A DNA stretch of 64,000 nucleotides. Origin: Tubiluchus corallicola. Its lineage: Eukaryota > Priapulida > Priapulimorpha > Priapulimorphida > Tubiluchidae. The stretch spans positions 1-64,000 of the forward strand of contig JAQGDQ010000316.1 in assembly GCA_030141605.1 (NCBI GenBank), read 5' to 3'. Under the pieces are notes generated by a model. The model made no database searches, was not told where the DNA came from, and worked only from the letters and a program-made list of their open reading frames with translations. The position numbers and the translations under genes are program-made. Shown here one piece after another: positions 32,689 through 44,896 of this stretch (position 1 is its first letter; each line of letters begins with the position of its first letter).

Positions 32689-32799
32689 CTATGCTGCAGT
32701 TACGCCCAGTATAGCCAGCATCACAGATGCAGGTGTAGTCATTAATTTCAACCTGGCAGCTACCATTAACACAAGGGTTAGGAAAACAATCACCAAGAT
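32689..32799 (-). CDS. Exon 10: divergent EGF, probable array ancestor
   Basis: 111 bp, phase 1-1, same donor gtaaac. Encodes DCFPNPCVNGSC, then QVEINDYTCICDAGYTGRNC. The calcium-binding start is altered (LGDC in place of IDDC). The hydroxylation position is also lost (CQV instead of CKD). It has the same length and boundaries as the array units but many substitutions, so it marks an older duplication. Confidence 0.9.
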   Translation of the reverse strand: MLVIVFLTLVLMVAARLKLMTTPASVMLAILGVTAA

Positions 32800-32820
32800 C
32801 TATAAAATAAGAAAGATTTC

Positions 32821-32894
32821 CTAGAAAGTGCACCTAGCAAGTTCATCCTTACAGATACCATTAACACAAGGAGAGGAAACACATTCATTAATAT
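32821..32894 (-). pseudogene. Relic EGF exon, truncated
   Basis: After an acceptor (tactacag) the sequence reads INECVSSPCVNGICKDE as an EGF start, then meets a stop (TAG at 32821-32823) before the last two cysteines, and no donor follows. Exons 9 and 10 join in phase without it. It is a dead copy at the edge of the array. Confidence 0.8.
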
Positions 32895-33801
32895 CTGTAG
32901 TAGAAACTCAGATTATAAAATGCCATTTAAGGTAAAGCAATCAAGATAAAGATAAATGTTTATTTGTCGTCAGTATGTAATTATATTCGTTCTTGTATTA
33001 ACATTATGCTCTTTAATTCTATCTTGACAAGTACCATATACAGAATAGAGTACATTTGCTCTCGTTTCCCTTCAACGGAAGGAAAGCCGGATAACTGTGT
33101 AAACATTAGTTCAAAAATAAAGTAGTGCTCAAAAATATTTAAAAGTACAACAGTTTTTCTTTAAATCAAAGCTTACATTAAACAATAATTATCTCAGATA
33201 GTTAGATTTTCCGAAACTTTCAAATCCATGCGGCTCAGCAAATCCACTAAAGTGGCAATGGTGTTTTCTCACAATTGCGTACCCGAAAAAGCGGGTTACC
33301 GTGCTAAGCATGATCATGAACTGCAGTGTCCGTCGTAGGGTTTATTTTCATGACACCATATCAGCATCTATGCGAACATGCTTGACACGCAGGAAAGATG
33401 CCCACCATTGCACAAACTGTAGTTAGTTTGTGATGTAAGGAATGGTTACGTTCAGTTGCCGCTAATTAACTTTCCAATGTAATTATTCAAATATTAGAAA
33501 CAATTGCTAATTTTCACAGGCAAGAAAATGAATATTTTGGACAGTAAACTAAAATGAGAATGAGTCTAATCAATTGTTCAGTTTTCCTTTAATTGAAAAT
33601 GTTATAATCAATTAAATGTAGTAAAAGCCTGCAAGAAAAATCGACACAAACTTCAATGGACTAATGCTGAAATGAAGTTTTACTATCCATGCATCTGACG
33701 CATACAGATTGCTACAAAATAACAAACATTGCATAAATTGATAACCCTTTTTCAACACATAAGTCACTAGCTGACACTAGTGCATTTACCAAATTACTTA
33801 C
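32895..33801. other. Intron between exon 9 and the EGF relic
   Basis: AT-rich intron DNA; no feature seen. Confidence 0.5.
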
Positions 33802-33918
33802 CACTCTCACAGTTTGTGCCTGTGTAACCCTTACTGCAATTGCATGTATAACCTCCATCGGGTTGAGAAACACATGTTGAGTTATATTCACATGGGCGGA
33901 AATGGCAGGCCTCGGGCA
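33802..33918 (-). CDS. Exon 9: first EGF-like domain
   Basis: 117-bp exon, phase 1-1, acceptor ttttgttccag, donor gtaagt. Encodes CHFRPCEYNSTC, then YTCNCSKGYTGTNC: six cysteines in EGF spacing, with an N-glycosylation sequon at NST. It follows the FN3 domain and begins the EGF rod. It is unlike the array units in sequence and lacks the calcium-binding start. Confidence 0.9.
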
Positions 33919-34679
33919 CTGGAACAAAATAATGTTTCCAAAATATAAAACTTACGTCCTTTACACACGGCAAAAGTGAACCGTTTTGAAAAGAATTTGG
34001 ATGTTCACCCAGCAGCCCAATACATTTTCACCCAAACCATTTTGAAAGTGTCTTTGATTCATAAATAAATTTCACTTTTACCTCCAATCTGTTGCTGCAC
34101 TGAAGAAGCCAGATTGCAGAATTCTTATGTCATATGATGAAGGCGTTTGTATGACAGATTTACATATTGAATTTCGACAGTTTGATTTAAAGAGCACATC
34201 TATTTTAAACAAGATGTTAACACAAAGAATGCAGTCACACACAAACACACACAGTACATTGTTAGTTCAGCACCTAAAACACATTTTAATAGGGAATCTT
34301 ACGTGAACTGTTTTACAATCTGCATACTAGTTTACACAGACACAAAAATGTATGTTTGTGTATGCTAGTACACTAATTACAGAAGTTGCATCAGTCGACT
34401 TTAGTATAAATTGTTGTATTTGTACACATGGCATTAAATTAAGCATATGATACCACATTATAATTAACATACTCCAATCCAAGTTATGCGGACTATGCTT
34501 CCGATTTTTAAGTCTCATTAATACCCATGAGTGTAATTCTAAGCACAACACAATCATAATAGTTTGGTTTATATGAATTTAACTAACGCTGATAATCATT
34601 ATGTGGGTTTTTTCTGAGTAATACTATGTTGGCGTGGAAAGGGAAAAGACTTATATATATACTAACCCTCTTATTCAAT

Positions 34680-34980
34680 CATTAAAGCACAAGAAAACCC
34701 TTCACTTACATTAAGGTTAAAAAATTCGTCTCGAAATTTTATACCACTTACATACTACGTTTTCACATGCATGGCTTGCATCAGCCGTAACGCTTTATAA
34801 AATGTGTAAATTTAAACTCCTGCGATGACTGTTATGACTGTAGATAACATTGAGTAAAGTTTGAAAAAATAATCAGAGCATTTGTAGCATACATGTTGCT
34901 GATTAATGTAAATTTTTAAATTACTGTATCTTGTCAATAAGATTAAAAATACGTTTTTGGCTAGTGAGTGACGCACCCTA
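34680..34980 (-). repeat. Dispersed repeat, inverted partner of 4801-5130
   Basis: Reverse-complement match to 4801-5130, including aaagcacaagaaaacccttc and the ataatcagagca block. Confidence 0.65.
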
Positions 34981-35098
34981 GAGGGTGAGTCAGCGACATT
35001 TTACCTATTGGCACAAACATTTTAAATTATTAGTTTAGATACATAAGTCTTTACAGCAAATAAATGAAATGCTAAGTAATATAGATTTGCATGGAAAG

Positions 35099-35322
35099 TT
35101 TTTAGGGTCATAATTTAACATTTCCTTTTCTTCCCCTGATTTACGTGTTTTAGTGACGTCATGTAATGGCATTGTCGGAACACTATGGCGGGAGATTTAA
35201 AATGCAAACAAATGAAAATTGCTTTCAACGCGAATACGATATGTGCATAAAATTGCCGTAAAGTAATATAATTTTCAAAGCAATTTTCCTGAAACCTACC
35301 CCCTTTCTTGTCCTTTAAATTT
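35099..35322 (+). repeat. Dispersed repeat, direct partner of 41235-41455
   Basis: Blocks ccttttcttcccctgattta, gacgtcatgtaatgg and gcgggagatttaaaatg recur in the same orientation at 41235-41455 with about 20 percent differences. No terminus or coding capacity recognised. Confidence 0.7.
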
Positions 35323-35579
35323 GCATTCTTCATTGGTACATCATTTGGGAACAATATTTTAGCAGTAAAAGTAAAGGCTTCAGGTTGCTCTCTGTTTTCT
35401 TCTCTTTGGAAATTGAATCGGGAAATCCCGGGAACATTTTTCTAATGTACTGAAAGGCATCTAAATCTGAAATTAGCTGGCAACTAACGATGCAATTAAT
35501 TAGTTTGATTACTACTGTGATAGCCAGTGCCTATGAACCATTGCAGTTTATTTTTACAGCCTGTTTTGTAATGTTGAAC

Positions 35580-35650
35580 TTGAAATTCAGCTGGCAGAGC
35601 AAAATAGTACTAATTCTAGGTCTCGGGTTCAACTCCCGACCAATCTACAA
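35580..35650 (+). repeat. tRNA-like SINE fragment
   Basis: agctggcagagc resembles an A box, and gggttcaactcccga, 40 bases on, resembles a B box with a 5-bp T-arm stem (tcggg/cccga). The acceptor stem does not pair, so it is a SINE head or a tRNA relic and not a tRNA gene. Confidence 0.35.
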
Positions 35651-36057
35651 TTTTTCAGCGTCTCCTTTCTTTCTCCAGCTCATTATCCGCAACGGTTAAT
35701 AATTGCCAAAAATAAACCACATTGGTTCTTAAACACTCTGACAAACGCAGTCGTAATCTAACTTATTAATGACATCCTAACTTGCCAGCTAATTTGAGAA
35801 AAGGCATCTCAATCCTTTGTTTGTTTGTTTTTCTAAATCCTGCCAGTGATGCAGAACTGTCTTTTTAAAAGAAATAATGAAAATGCAGACAGGATCCAAC
35901 CAGGATCTGCAAAATTTTTGCGGTTCGAATCAGATTGCGGATCTAGTATTTAAAATAAGAAATAATGCAGACCACATACAGAACAAAAATTTGACGGATA
36001 GATCTTTTAAGATATTAATTTTCATTAATGTTAGATAACAATGTGGGAGTCATGACA

Positions 36058-36600
36058 GATTTTTTTTTAGTTTATTATTATCACATTCAGTACAATATAA
36101 TGGCGTTAAATACACAGTGACATGAAAATTATTACGTCATACTGTATTAAATTCTTATGTTTCATACACTATCGTTATTATAAGAGAATAATTGTTCTGC
36201 AGTGGGCTAGAGAAGCAAAGACTTGTATAAGCCCACTGTCATGTGAACCCGATAAAAAAACAATGGATGAGTGAACAAAAAAAAAAGAACTGAGAGAAAG
36301 GTTAGTTTACACAGGAAGAGTAGAAGGATTTGTTAGTGGAAATGGTAGGAAGAAAGATAGTAAAATGTGCTATGTTGACATCAGCTCTAAAGTTTTATCA
36401 ATGATGCCTTGTTTTGCATAATCTCTACTAGGATTGTGGTATGACTGCTGCAGTAGGTGTAGGATACTAGGAAGTGTTGTACTTATCGAGAATCATTGCT
36501 CTGTATTTCTTTTTAAATTTTTGAATTGGCTGAACAGTTTCCAATTCATCATTTATGTCATTCCATCACTTGGCAGTCTTGACAAGCTACCAGGTTGAAT
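36058..36600 (-). pseudogene. LINE 3' end relic
   Basis: On the minus strand a broken frame reads WNDINDELETVQPIQKFKKK then YRAMILDKYN and a stop, the typical end of a CR1/Jockey-type polyprotein (WN...L...FK...Y). A 3' untranslated stretch follows and ends in an A-rich tail at about 36058-36070. Confidence 0.6.
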
Positions 36601-37134
36601 AATAATCAAAATGAAGACATTAATTAGCTTCATTAATCATTAAATAGACATACTACTACACTAGTAGTAACAGGCCAGCAGCAGTAGTAAAATCTTTTAT
36701 TTGTTATTAAAAATACTAATGTTAAAAAGTACAACAACATCAGAATACGCTAAGTTTTCTCTTACAGTTGTAATTAATCACTGAAATTCAATCCACCAGG
36801 GGGCAGTAGGGGGCAGTTTCCACTGATTTAAAATATTCTTATTTCTTAAAACCAAGGCTAGGTAAAAATGCCATGTAAGCAGGATCAGGACGGATTGCGG
36901 ATTTGAATTAATTTAGCAGAGCATTGCGGATCCGTGCTAATAGCAAAATGTGGATTTTCACCGGATCTCGGATCTCAAAATTGCAGAACAAATTAGTCAA
37001 TCCCCTCATCGCTGATTCTAACACCATTTACAGTTCAAAACGATTTTTGCCAGTAAACCTGTTCAAAAAGCAAATCCAAAGCGATATTATGAAAGAAGAG
37101 ACTTTCATAGAAAAAGTATTTAAGTAAAACTCAC

Positions 37135-37348
37135 TTTTAAAGTTAAACAAGGCTTTCTTTGCTTCTCTTCTATTTCCGTTTTCCAAGACAACAGCAGCTA
37201 TAGAAATGTTGTACTCCGTTTGCGGCTTCAAATTGTTGATTACGAAGCTGTAATTCATGGGTGACTGTACAACATTGACGTAACCCCGCGGATTCCAATT
37301 TGGCATGTCTTCAGCAAGGTACAGATTGAATTTTTTTATTTTTTTATT
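37135..37348 (-). CDS. Exon 8: FN3 domain, second half
   Basis: 214-bp exon, phase 0 in and phase 1 out, donor gtgagt. The likely acceptor is tttttag at 37349-37350, because an in-frame stop lies just before it. Encodes KKFNLYLAED, then MNYSFVINNLKPQTEYNISI and AAVVLENGN. The NLKPxTEYxISI block is the FN3 E-F strand signature. Together with exon 7 it makes one FN3 module. The acceptor has an A-rich start (aataaaaaaa), so this boundary is the least certain of the gene. Confidence 0.85.
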
Positions 37349-38384
37349 CTAAAAATACAAAGTGCTCTGATTATTATTCAGGAAGTGACAAAGTGCTATG
37401 TTAGTTGTACAAATGTATCATATTTGCAACAAGACAGGTGGTGTAGTTTATGTTGCAAACAGGGTCATCTTAGTGCATCAGCACGCTGGGTAGTTGCCCG
37501 AGCCCCCCCCCCCACAAGCGTACAGGCCCTATGCTAGTCTATGTTTGATGTGACTTGCTGTTGATAAATAAATGCAGTAAGTGCCGCTTAATAGGCTCAC
37601 TTTGGGACGGAAGTGTTTTGACACAATTATGGACTGAGTCAATTAGCCAATGGGTTTAGTATATCATACAAATTACACAGGGTTTAGCCTATACAAGTAT
37701 GAATCTTCACTCAAGAATGCACTGCAAGGGCTTTAAATGAATCCTAGAATCTAATTAATGTCAAAAACATCTACGTGCAATTATTTAAGAAGCATAATTA
37801 ATATAACTGAATTAATAAAAACAGAAAAAATCGTTTATTACCATTAAAAATTACAAAAATTCAAGCAAGGTCGGTTGCTTCATTCCTTCGTGAAGAAGTT
37901 GGTTTATGAAATTCTGATAGTGATAAAAACATTGAAAATCTGCACTGCATACTGCACATATTCAAGAAAAATGTGATAAATATGATAAATGTACTCTACC
38001 TACTTACACAAACAAAGCTGTATCCAACATGGCTGTTTCTACGTATATTATTGTGCACAAAAGCGATATAAGGATCGCGTAAAAGCTCTTTGGGTACCCA
38101 TAAGTTCTTATTTTAAGTGCGTGAAGAAAAAAACTGAGTAAATTATGCGGAGCTGTTTGAGTCAACTACACACAGTTTTATGTACATTTTTATAGTCAAT
38201 TAAGCGATTGAGTCCGTGTCTAATAAACAGCGCTTACTGTACTTATGCCGAGCACCTTTGCTTTACACAATCTTTCTGGGGAGCTCTATCGACACATTAT
38301 GTAGAATTTTTTCAAACAAAAGCACACTACATGAACAACAATGACAACATCATAGTCAAGTGACTAATCAAATACATTTCATAC
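37349..38384. other. Intron between exons 7 and 8
   Basis: A C-homopolymer near 37503 and AT-rich DNA; no feature seen. Confidence 0.5.
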
Positions 38385-38467
38385 CTGTATCGAATAGTCA
38401 TCAAATTTGACCGAAACACTGGACATGTCCAAGTATTCCACGTGCATATTTTGTACGTAAGGATGTG
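38385..38467 (-). CDS. Exon 7: FN3 domain, first half
   Basis: 83-bp exon, phase 1 in and phase 0 out, acceptor ttattttcag, donor gtatga. Encodes HPYVQNMHVEYLDMSSVSVK and FDDYSIQ, the A-B-C strands of an FN3 module. It was recognised because exon 8 lacks the N-terminal strands and because both phases fit. Confidence 0.78.
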
Positions 38468-39910
38468 CTGAAAATAAATTTGAAATAAATAAAATAAACA
38501 GCAATAAACGAAACCTGCAGAAATAATTGTCATATGTAATTTTTCAATATTTCATAGAACTAGCTGCATGAAAGTTTCCAACACTGTCAACTCTTGGGTA
38601 TGAAATTCTCATATTCTTGCAGAAGATGCTCTCTTGCTGAAGTTTTATCACTGCAAACCAAAGCAGACACTTTGTATTTGGAAACCAAAATAATCATTTT
38701 GAAGCCTGTAATTCAACCGCATGTTTCAGATGCATCCGCTCATGAACACCGAGTATTTTGAATTTTGGTGCATCATCCTTTGTCATCATCTTTTGAATTT
38801 AAACATCGTCTAAAATACTGAAATCATCTGAAATACTGCGCAAAATGCTAAAAATATCGAACTAAAAATAGTCAAGACAAGCAATAAACCCATAATACCC
38901 ATTTAATGAAACGTTTTCATATCAAAAGCATACGAAAAGAATTCAAATGAACTATTTACATGTACAAACAAAAATATTTTCCATAAAAAATTTTTGTATA
39001 ACGAGCTATTTATACAGATTATACAATGAATTTAAACATTTTAATTTACACATCATTGTGCTGACGTAATCAGTCAGAATGGTCACGTGACCGGCGATTG
39101 TTTCGGGACGCACGAGACTGTAGAAGACGGAGTAGGTGCGTTTTAAAACTCTGTCGCATTTTTTTAATTCTTTGATGTTTAAAACAGTTTATCATAATTG
39201 AATGCATTTTGTGTGTTTACTCTTTCTTTAATACACAATTATAACCTGTCGCTGAAGTGTTTGAATTCGTTTGTTGTTAAAAATTAATTGTCTAATTAGC
39301 ATTCTCTTCACAGTAGCTCTGAAGGTTGTGCGATGAGACAGGGCATCGCAATATTTAACTACATTATTGGAATGGCAAACATCAAAGAAAATAAAACAAA
39401 ATGTTCTGGAAAATTTGGTTAGATTGTTTTAATACGTGACGTGCATAACTCGTGTTTTGTACGTGATTTTTGAAACATCTATTATTATGTAAGATGCAAG
39501 GAAAATTTCTATTATTGCGGCCTTATAATTTAATTTATTTTTTTACCATTTGTCTAAACACAGTAAATCAGTATTTTTAATTATAATGAGTTTGTGATAA
39601 TAAACTTACTGCTACCGCTGCTGTTAATATTGCTGCTGGAAAATTTACCCTTGTGGTGCAGTACATTGTAAAAGAGTCGTTGAGTTAGTGCCGATGAACA
39701 AACACATAATAACAAGTTCAACAAGAATGAGTAATCAGCCGTACATGTATTAAGTTTAGGAAATCTTTGACTTTGAACGAACTTTTTGCTGGACCTGCAT
39801 TGGATACTCAACATCCGGCCAAATAAGCTATCAACATCCGGTGCAAGCCTAACAAATAGTTTCACAAATATCTGATATAATCTTTGTAACTTAACAAAAA
39901 AAATCAATAC
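38468..39910. other. Intron between exons 6 and 7
   Basis: AT-rich; no feature seen. Confidence 0.5.
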
Positions 39911-40090
39911 CATTGTCGGTTTCATAAACGCTGTAAAATTTCGGTCCGCCACAATAACCAAAGTTTTGCTTGCCAGTAAATGCACCGCCACAGGCGACGT
40001 CACATTTTTCATCTTCCTCATCGTGTTGAAACACGTCCTCCATGCTGCATACACACTGGTTGTACTTCACCAAGACAGCAAACATGAATG
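39911..40090 (-). CDS. Exon 6: WSC domain 5, second half
   Basis: 180-bp exon, phase 1-1, acceptor ttgtatttag, donor gtattg. Encodes FAVLVKYNQCVCSMEDVF, then CDVACGG and NFGYCGGPKFYSVYETDN. The CxC, CDxxCxG and CGG blocks with a final aromatic-Tyr strand define the WSC C-terminal half. A long open frame in another register (39581-40054) is a shadow. Confidence 0.88.
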
Positions 40091-40173
40091 CTAAATACAA
40101 AGTAGATGTACGTTCAATTGTTATGAATACATCATGCTAATGCAGAGTAGATAAGCCACAGTATCTGTTAATT

Positions 40174-40870
40174 CAACTTGTCCACTTATAAATGTGAATA
40201 AGACTAAACTTGTCACGTTTCGCTCCGCCCACATGCAGCAGTTTACTTTTGGGTCTGTTGTTTTGCAGTGTAAAAGTTTTGTACCTAGTAAAAAGGAAAA
40301 ATATCTGGGTCATATTTTATCAGATGACAATAGAGATGATTTAGATATATTACGACAATGTTCAATTTACTATGGTAGAGCATATAAATTACTCATGAAA
40401 TTTACTCACTGTTCAGTTAACGTGAAGAGACAATTGTTTAATGCTTACTGCACTACTTTTTACTGTATGTCCACTTGGAGACATTTTTATTCTTACAATC
40501 TTAGCAAACTCAAGGTTGCATATAATGTATCAACACGGAAGCTGTTTAATTTTTCATATGATACGAGCGCTAGATATATTTCTACTAGACTTAACATTAT
40601 TTAGTTTGATGTTATTCACAGAAAATGTGCATACAGTTTATACATCAGGCTGAATAACAGTGAAAATTTTATATGCAAGAACATTTTAAACAGTGATGCA
40701 AACTTTACTTCTGTAATTAGATGTCATTGGTGTAGTTTGTTATATCGTTAATTGTTATTTGTGTTATTGTTGCGCGTCATGATTTATTGCATTATTTGTA
40801 TTAATTTGTGATGTGTATATGAACTTTGTAAAGTTTGAAATAAAATATTAAATCTAAATCTAAAATCTAA
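40174..40870 (+). mobile_element. 5'-truncated LINE fragment
   Basis: The coding part (40194-40604, then in another frame to about 40750) has NKTKLVTF, KEKYLGHILSDD and VKRQLFNAYCTTFY, the post-catalytic region of a LINE reverse transcriptase. It ends in an (AAATCT)n tail at about 40850-40870. Near-matching gtatctgttaa and gtatctgctaa sit at the two ends and could be the target duplication. Confidence 0.8.
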
Positions 40871-41234
40871 ATAATGTATCTGCTAACGTAACTTTGTACT
40901 GATTTCTAATAAGATTGATAATTAAAATAAAAAACAGAAAATAAATTAAAAAACTGGTTGTCATTTCAGCCGATTAGCGACTGCAGTTTTCAGGTGGGAC
41001 ACAAAATATTAAAACTGATTTCTTTACGTTTGTTTTGGGTGTATTCAGTGTTCTGTTGTTTAACATGTTTTATAATTAAATAAAAAATGTATTTATTGAT
41101 CACTTATGTAATCTTATTGTTTTTCTCATGCTCTTCACCTGAGAGTAATCCATTGTGGCGGACTGAACATTGTGCCTCATTTCATTATAATGTTTAAAAA
41201 TTTTATCGGATTTGATTTGCATTGAAAATTTTTT

Positions 41235-41455
41235 GAAACATAACTTAACATTGCCTTTTCTTCCCCTCATTTACATTTGCGTAAGCGACGTCATGTAATG
41301 GTGACTTCGGAACAGTATTGCGGGAGATTTAAAATGATAGCAAACAAAAATTCCCTTCAACGCAAGCGCTATATATGCATGAAAACGCAGTCAAGTAATA
41401 TTATTTTTTGCGGCGATTTTTCTGAAACCTACTTCTTTTCTTGTCCTTTAAGTTA
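41235..41455 (+). repeat. Dispersed repeat, direct partner of 35099-35322
   Basis: See the partner for shared blocks; this copy has gcgtaagcgacgtcatg and gcgggagatttaaaatg. Confidence 0.7.
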
Positions 41456-41784
41456 AAAACGTTAAATTTTCCCTTCTTGATGAAATATCCACCACATGGA
41501 TTTTTGGCATGTAACTGAATGTACAGCTGAACATGCAGACAAAAAGATTGTGTAAATTCACATGCGGCTCCTGACCGTGTTTCTGTCGAACACTCTTTTG
41601 ATAAGCCCTGATGAAATTATCGGAATCTACCTGACGAAAAAATCGTAAAACAATTCTCGGACTACGTATGTGTTTGTAAATACATGTGTTGTTATTTCCT
41701 GCACTCTAGCTTGTCTAACATTTACACGATTTCAACTTCACAGGTTTTTCAACGTCTAGTACATATATATATATATATATATTA

Positions 41785-42613
41785 TCTATACTCTTATATT
41801 AATATTCTTTGTATGGGCTTAATTTATTTATATATAATTTTCGAGGCTACAGCCCGGACGAGGGCACCATTTGCGGCGATCTATATACCAAACGAAAGGT
41901 CTCGATCTAGTGTCGTGCCATTGATGGTTTATTTTTCGAATCGGGCCTACCAGGAGGGGGGGGGCGAAAAACCTCCAAAAATGGCCCTTTTTCGGCCGTT
42001 TTTTGCAAAAGTTATACGACTGAGATGTAGAGAACGGGAACGGGCCGAGGGGGGTGCTGGATATGGATGGATAGCCCGTTCAGCGGTGGGTGTAGTAGGC
42101 ATATTTAGAATTCCCGAGAGGGCCAGGGCGCCCCGCAATGGGCGTTTTCCCGGACCCAACTCGCGATTTTTACGAAATTTTGACCAAACAGCATGCGGGA
42201 AAAACGTTCTAGCGTCGCCCGGTGGGACTGTAGGAAGGAGATATGGGGCTCTTTACAAAGAGGAAGGCCAGGGCTACACGATGATGTGGGCTATATGTTA
42301 GGGCAGGTCCACCGAGAGGAGTACCGACGAGTTAATTAGAGGTTCTATTTTTCGCAATTTTCACTTAGAAAACTGCTGACGCAAAACCATTGTTCTGACG
42401 TCATCCATTGTATTCTGTCTATAATCTTATAGCTTTAATTCAGCAAAAAGCTGCTTTGCAACATACAGTAGGCAGGAGTAAACGCTGCTGGCTTTGCGTT
42501 AGGTAAGTAGGCAGGATGTTACGGGCTTTGTGTTATGAGGACTAGGTAGGATGTTCGCGTGTTATTGCTTATACGTGGTTTTTTACGCAAAATCTTTTGC
42601 GGAGCCTTTGCTA

Positions 42614-42614
<1 letters not shown>
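41785..42614 (+). mobile_element. Non-autonomous Helitron, copy 4
   Basis: 830 bp. It starts TCTATACTCTTATATTAATA and ends with the hairpin CGCAAAA-TC-TTTTGCG (42586-42601) followed by nine bases and CTAG, with T as the next host base. A 5' TC, a 3' hairpin plus CTAG and insertion next to T are the Helitron hallmarks. The interior, including cgatctagtgtcgtgccatt, matches the three minus-strand copies at 57348-60538. The 205-codon open frame inside has no Rep/helicase motif. Confidence 0.88.
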
Positions 42615-42652
<38 letters not shown>

Positions 42653-43233
42653 TATGTAGAATATATATATATATACACACAAACATATATACCACACGTC
42701 TTTTGTTCTGGCTAATCATCTAAATTAAATTAATGTTGAAAAATAAGTGTGTGTTTTTGTTACTATCTTGTGGAACTTGCACCTTAAATTAGATCCGCAC
42801 CCCAGACGTGTTTTATAATAATATTTTCATATATATGCCATGTATACCGAAATGACATTAATTTTTGTTTGCAGCAACCACGAATAGGCAGGAACCAAAA
42901 AATGACATAGTTAGAGCAACTTCAGAGGTACACAATGGCTTCCTGCACAATTTTCTCGTGTATTCTCAAGTATTTTCGTGTACCTAAATCTTCTATGTAA
43001 ACAAAGTACCCTGCAATGCAAGATCATAAATTGTATCCGACAATATGCCAGTATCCACAGAAAATCTTCTCCAAAATAAAAGGAAACTAAAAGTAAAACT
43101 AGCCAAAAATGTAAACATTAAACATTTACTTCGTTTACGACAATAACACATTGGATAATCTGCTAGACTTTCCATCTTGCTTAAGGCAACAATGCGTACA
43201 CATGATGGGAAACATATCAAGCAATGCAATTAC
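42615..43233. other. Intron with TTA and TA microsatellites
   Basis: (TTA)n at 42617-42650 and TA/CA runs to 42690; otherwise nothing recognised. Confidence 0.5.
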
Positions 43234-43365
43234 CTTTCTTATGGCAGTAATGAACACACATCGTTGGAGACATGGTTTGCAACTCAAGGGATGTGTCATC
43301 TCTCAAGTAATAGTTCAATTTAGCTGAGAAACAACCTCTCTTCCACAAGCTCCCAGGCAGTGGTG
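43234..43365 (-). CDS. Exon 5: WSC domain 5, first half
   Basis: 132-bp exon, phase 1-1, acceptor gtatttgtag, donor gtaatt. Encodes LWKRGCFSAKLNYYL, then LQTMSPTMCVHYCHKK. GCF and the M(S/T)P..C...C helix are the N-terminal half of a WSC module. It joins exon 6 to make one complete domain. This is the only WSC here that is split by an intron. Confidence 0.85.
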
Positions 43366-44700
43366 CTACAAATACAAGCATCAAACTTCAAGCCTCTTAT
43401 ATGTCAATTTCTATTAAAATAAAAGCAAGCTAGCAATCAGAGAGATAGTTCAGAAATCAGTCAGAGATCAGAAAAGTTTTAATGAGAGGAAAGTTAGTTC
43501 TTTACAAAAGAAGCACCAGTGTTACAACTCACAACTATTAAGATATAATTACAACAAGAATCGAAGGGCGTATAATGCTAAAAGTGCAATTTTGCATGTA
43601 AGACAGATCATATCTAAGTGGTCTTATAATGTGACCAAAGAGCAGAATTATCATGTGTATTATTTGTGAAAGATATTGTGAATGCAGTCGAGTGTAAACA
43701 TTTTGAATTTTTGAACAGAAATGAACGTAATCTGATACTAGAATGGCTATGTCAAAATTAAGTTATGAATTATTTTTATTGTACTCCCTTTGACTAACTG
43801 CTGTATTAATTATTGTTTAAATAATTATAATGTGCAAATATTCACACCAGGTTGCTTGAGCTGTGAGTGCACTATCCATGTTACTTGCACAAAGAATGAG
43901 TTCATTGGACTATGCAGGACTTTTCTTGTCTTTGTTTTGGTGTCGGCCATCCTCAGAAATTTCGGTATAGCATCGATAATAATGCCACAAAAACAATGAG
44001 AATCATTGGATAACAACACGGTGCCTTTTTGCTGCTGTGTTTCATAAAATATTTGTGATAAAATACTGTATTTTAGTTTGTGCGTGACATTTTGCTCTCG
44101 ATCAATTGAATTACTGTTCAATCGCAGATAATATCGATTTATAGACGGCTATATTCTCAATTAATCTATTAATTGCCCATGACTAGTTGCCATACTTCTG
44201 CTATCTAAGATTCAAGATAAATATTATCATAAAAATGTCAGAAAATGAGTGCATAATGCTTTGATAATTTAGAAAAGTTTTGAAATTGTCCGTTTTTTCA
44301 AATAAAAAAGCCTCTAATTAAGTAACACCCTCGATCATGACGGAAACCACAAATGCACAGTAACATATTTCCAGAAGACAAGTCGCAGATGGTCTATTTC
44401 TGTTTTCAAAGGTTTCCCTTATTGATGGCGACAGTGTTGCTGAGTTGACTGAGATCTTGGATATAATATGAAAACCAAAGCGATAAGTTGCGCACTTTCG
44501 TCTCTCACAGCAATAATTGCTTGTTGGCAAATGGCAAATATAAGTACTGCTAATTTGTTTTAAAGTGTTAAATGCATTGTTACAGGTGTTTACTTACTGA
44601 AAATTTTGTTTTCATCTTCAGAGTTAGTGTTTGTGTACGGGCGAAGGTAATGGCACCGAGACATCAGGATGCAAAATAAATTATGCCACTGATAGTATAG
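43366..44700. other. Intron between exons 4 and 5, unique part
   Basis: AT-rich; no feature seen up to the hAT target site. Confidence 0.5.
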
Positions 44701-44896
44701 GTGCTTGCTAGAGGGGGGAGCACTAAACGTTTGAATTCAAACAAGTTTTTTTTTAGTTCAATTCAATTCAAACCTAGCACTTTGGATTCCAATTACTTAG
44801 CACTTCAACTATATATGATCTTTTTCATTAAAAAGTTTGAAACGTCACACGATGAGAGATAATTTCTGTACATAATTTTTAAACAAATTATTAGTA

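Larger units (their letters stand above)
33919..37134. other. Intron between exons 8 and 9
   Basis: 3.2 kb holding three mobile-element relics and repeats (34680-34980, 35099-35322, 36058-36600) and a tRNA-like patch. The 35840-36990 stretch has recurring gcggatc motifs that may belong to a decayed transposon. No exon is required here by phase. Confidence 0.55.

Noticed and set aside
35580-35650. tRNA gene
   Set aside because: A- and B-box-like motifs are present but the acceptor stem does not pair; kept only as a weak SINE fragment.
35840-36990. A transposon defined by recurring gcggatc motifs
   Set aside because: No convincing inverted termini or target duplication could be found; part of it is better explained as a LINE 3' end.
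39581-40054. 157-codon minus-strand frame
   Set aside because: Wrong register over exon 6 and running into the intron; the WSC half is in another frame.
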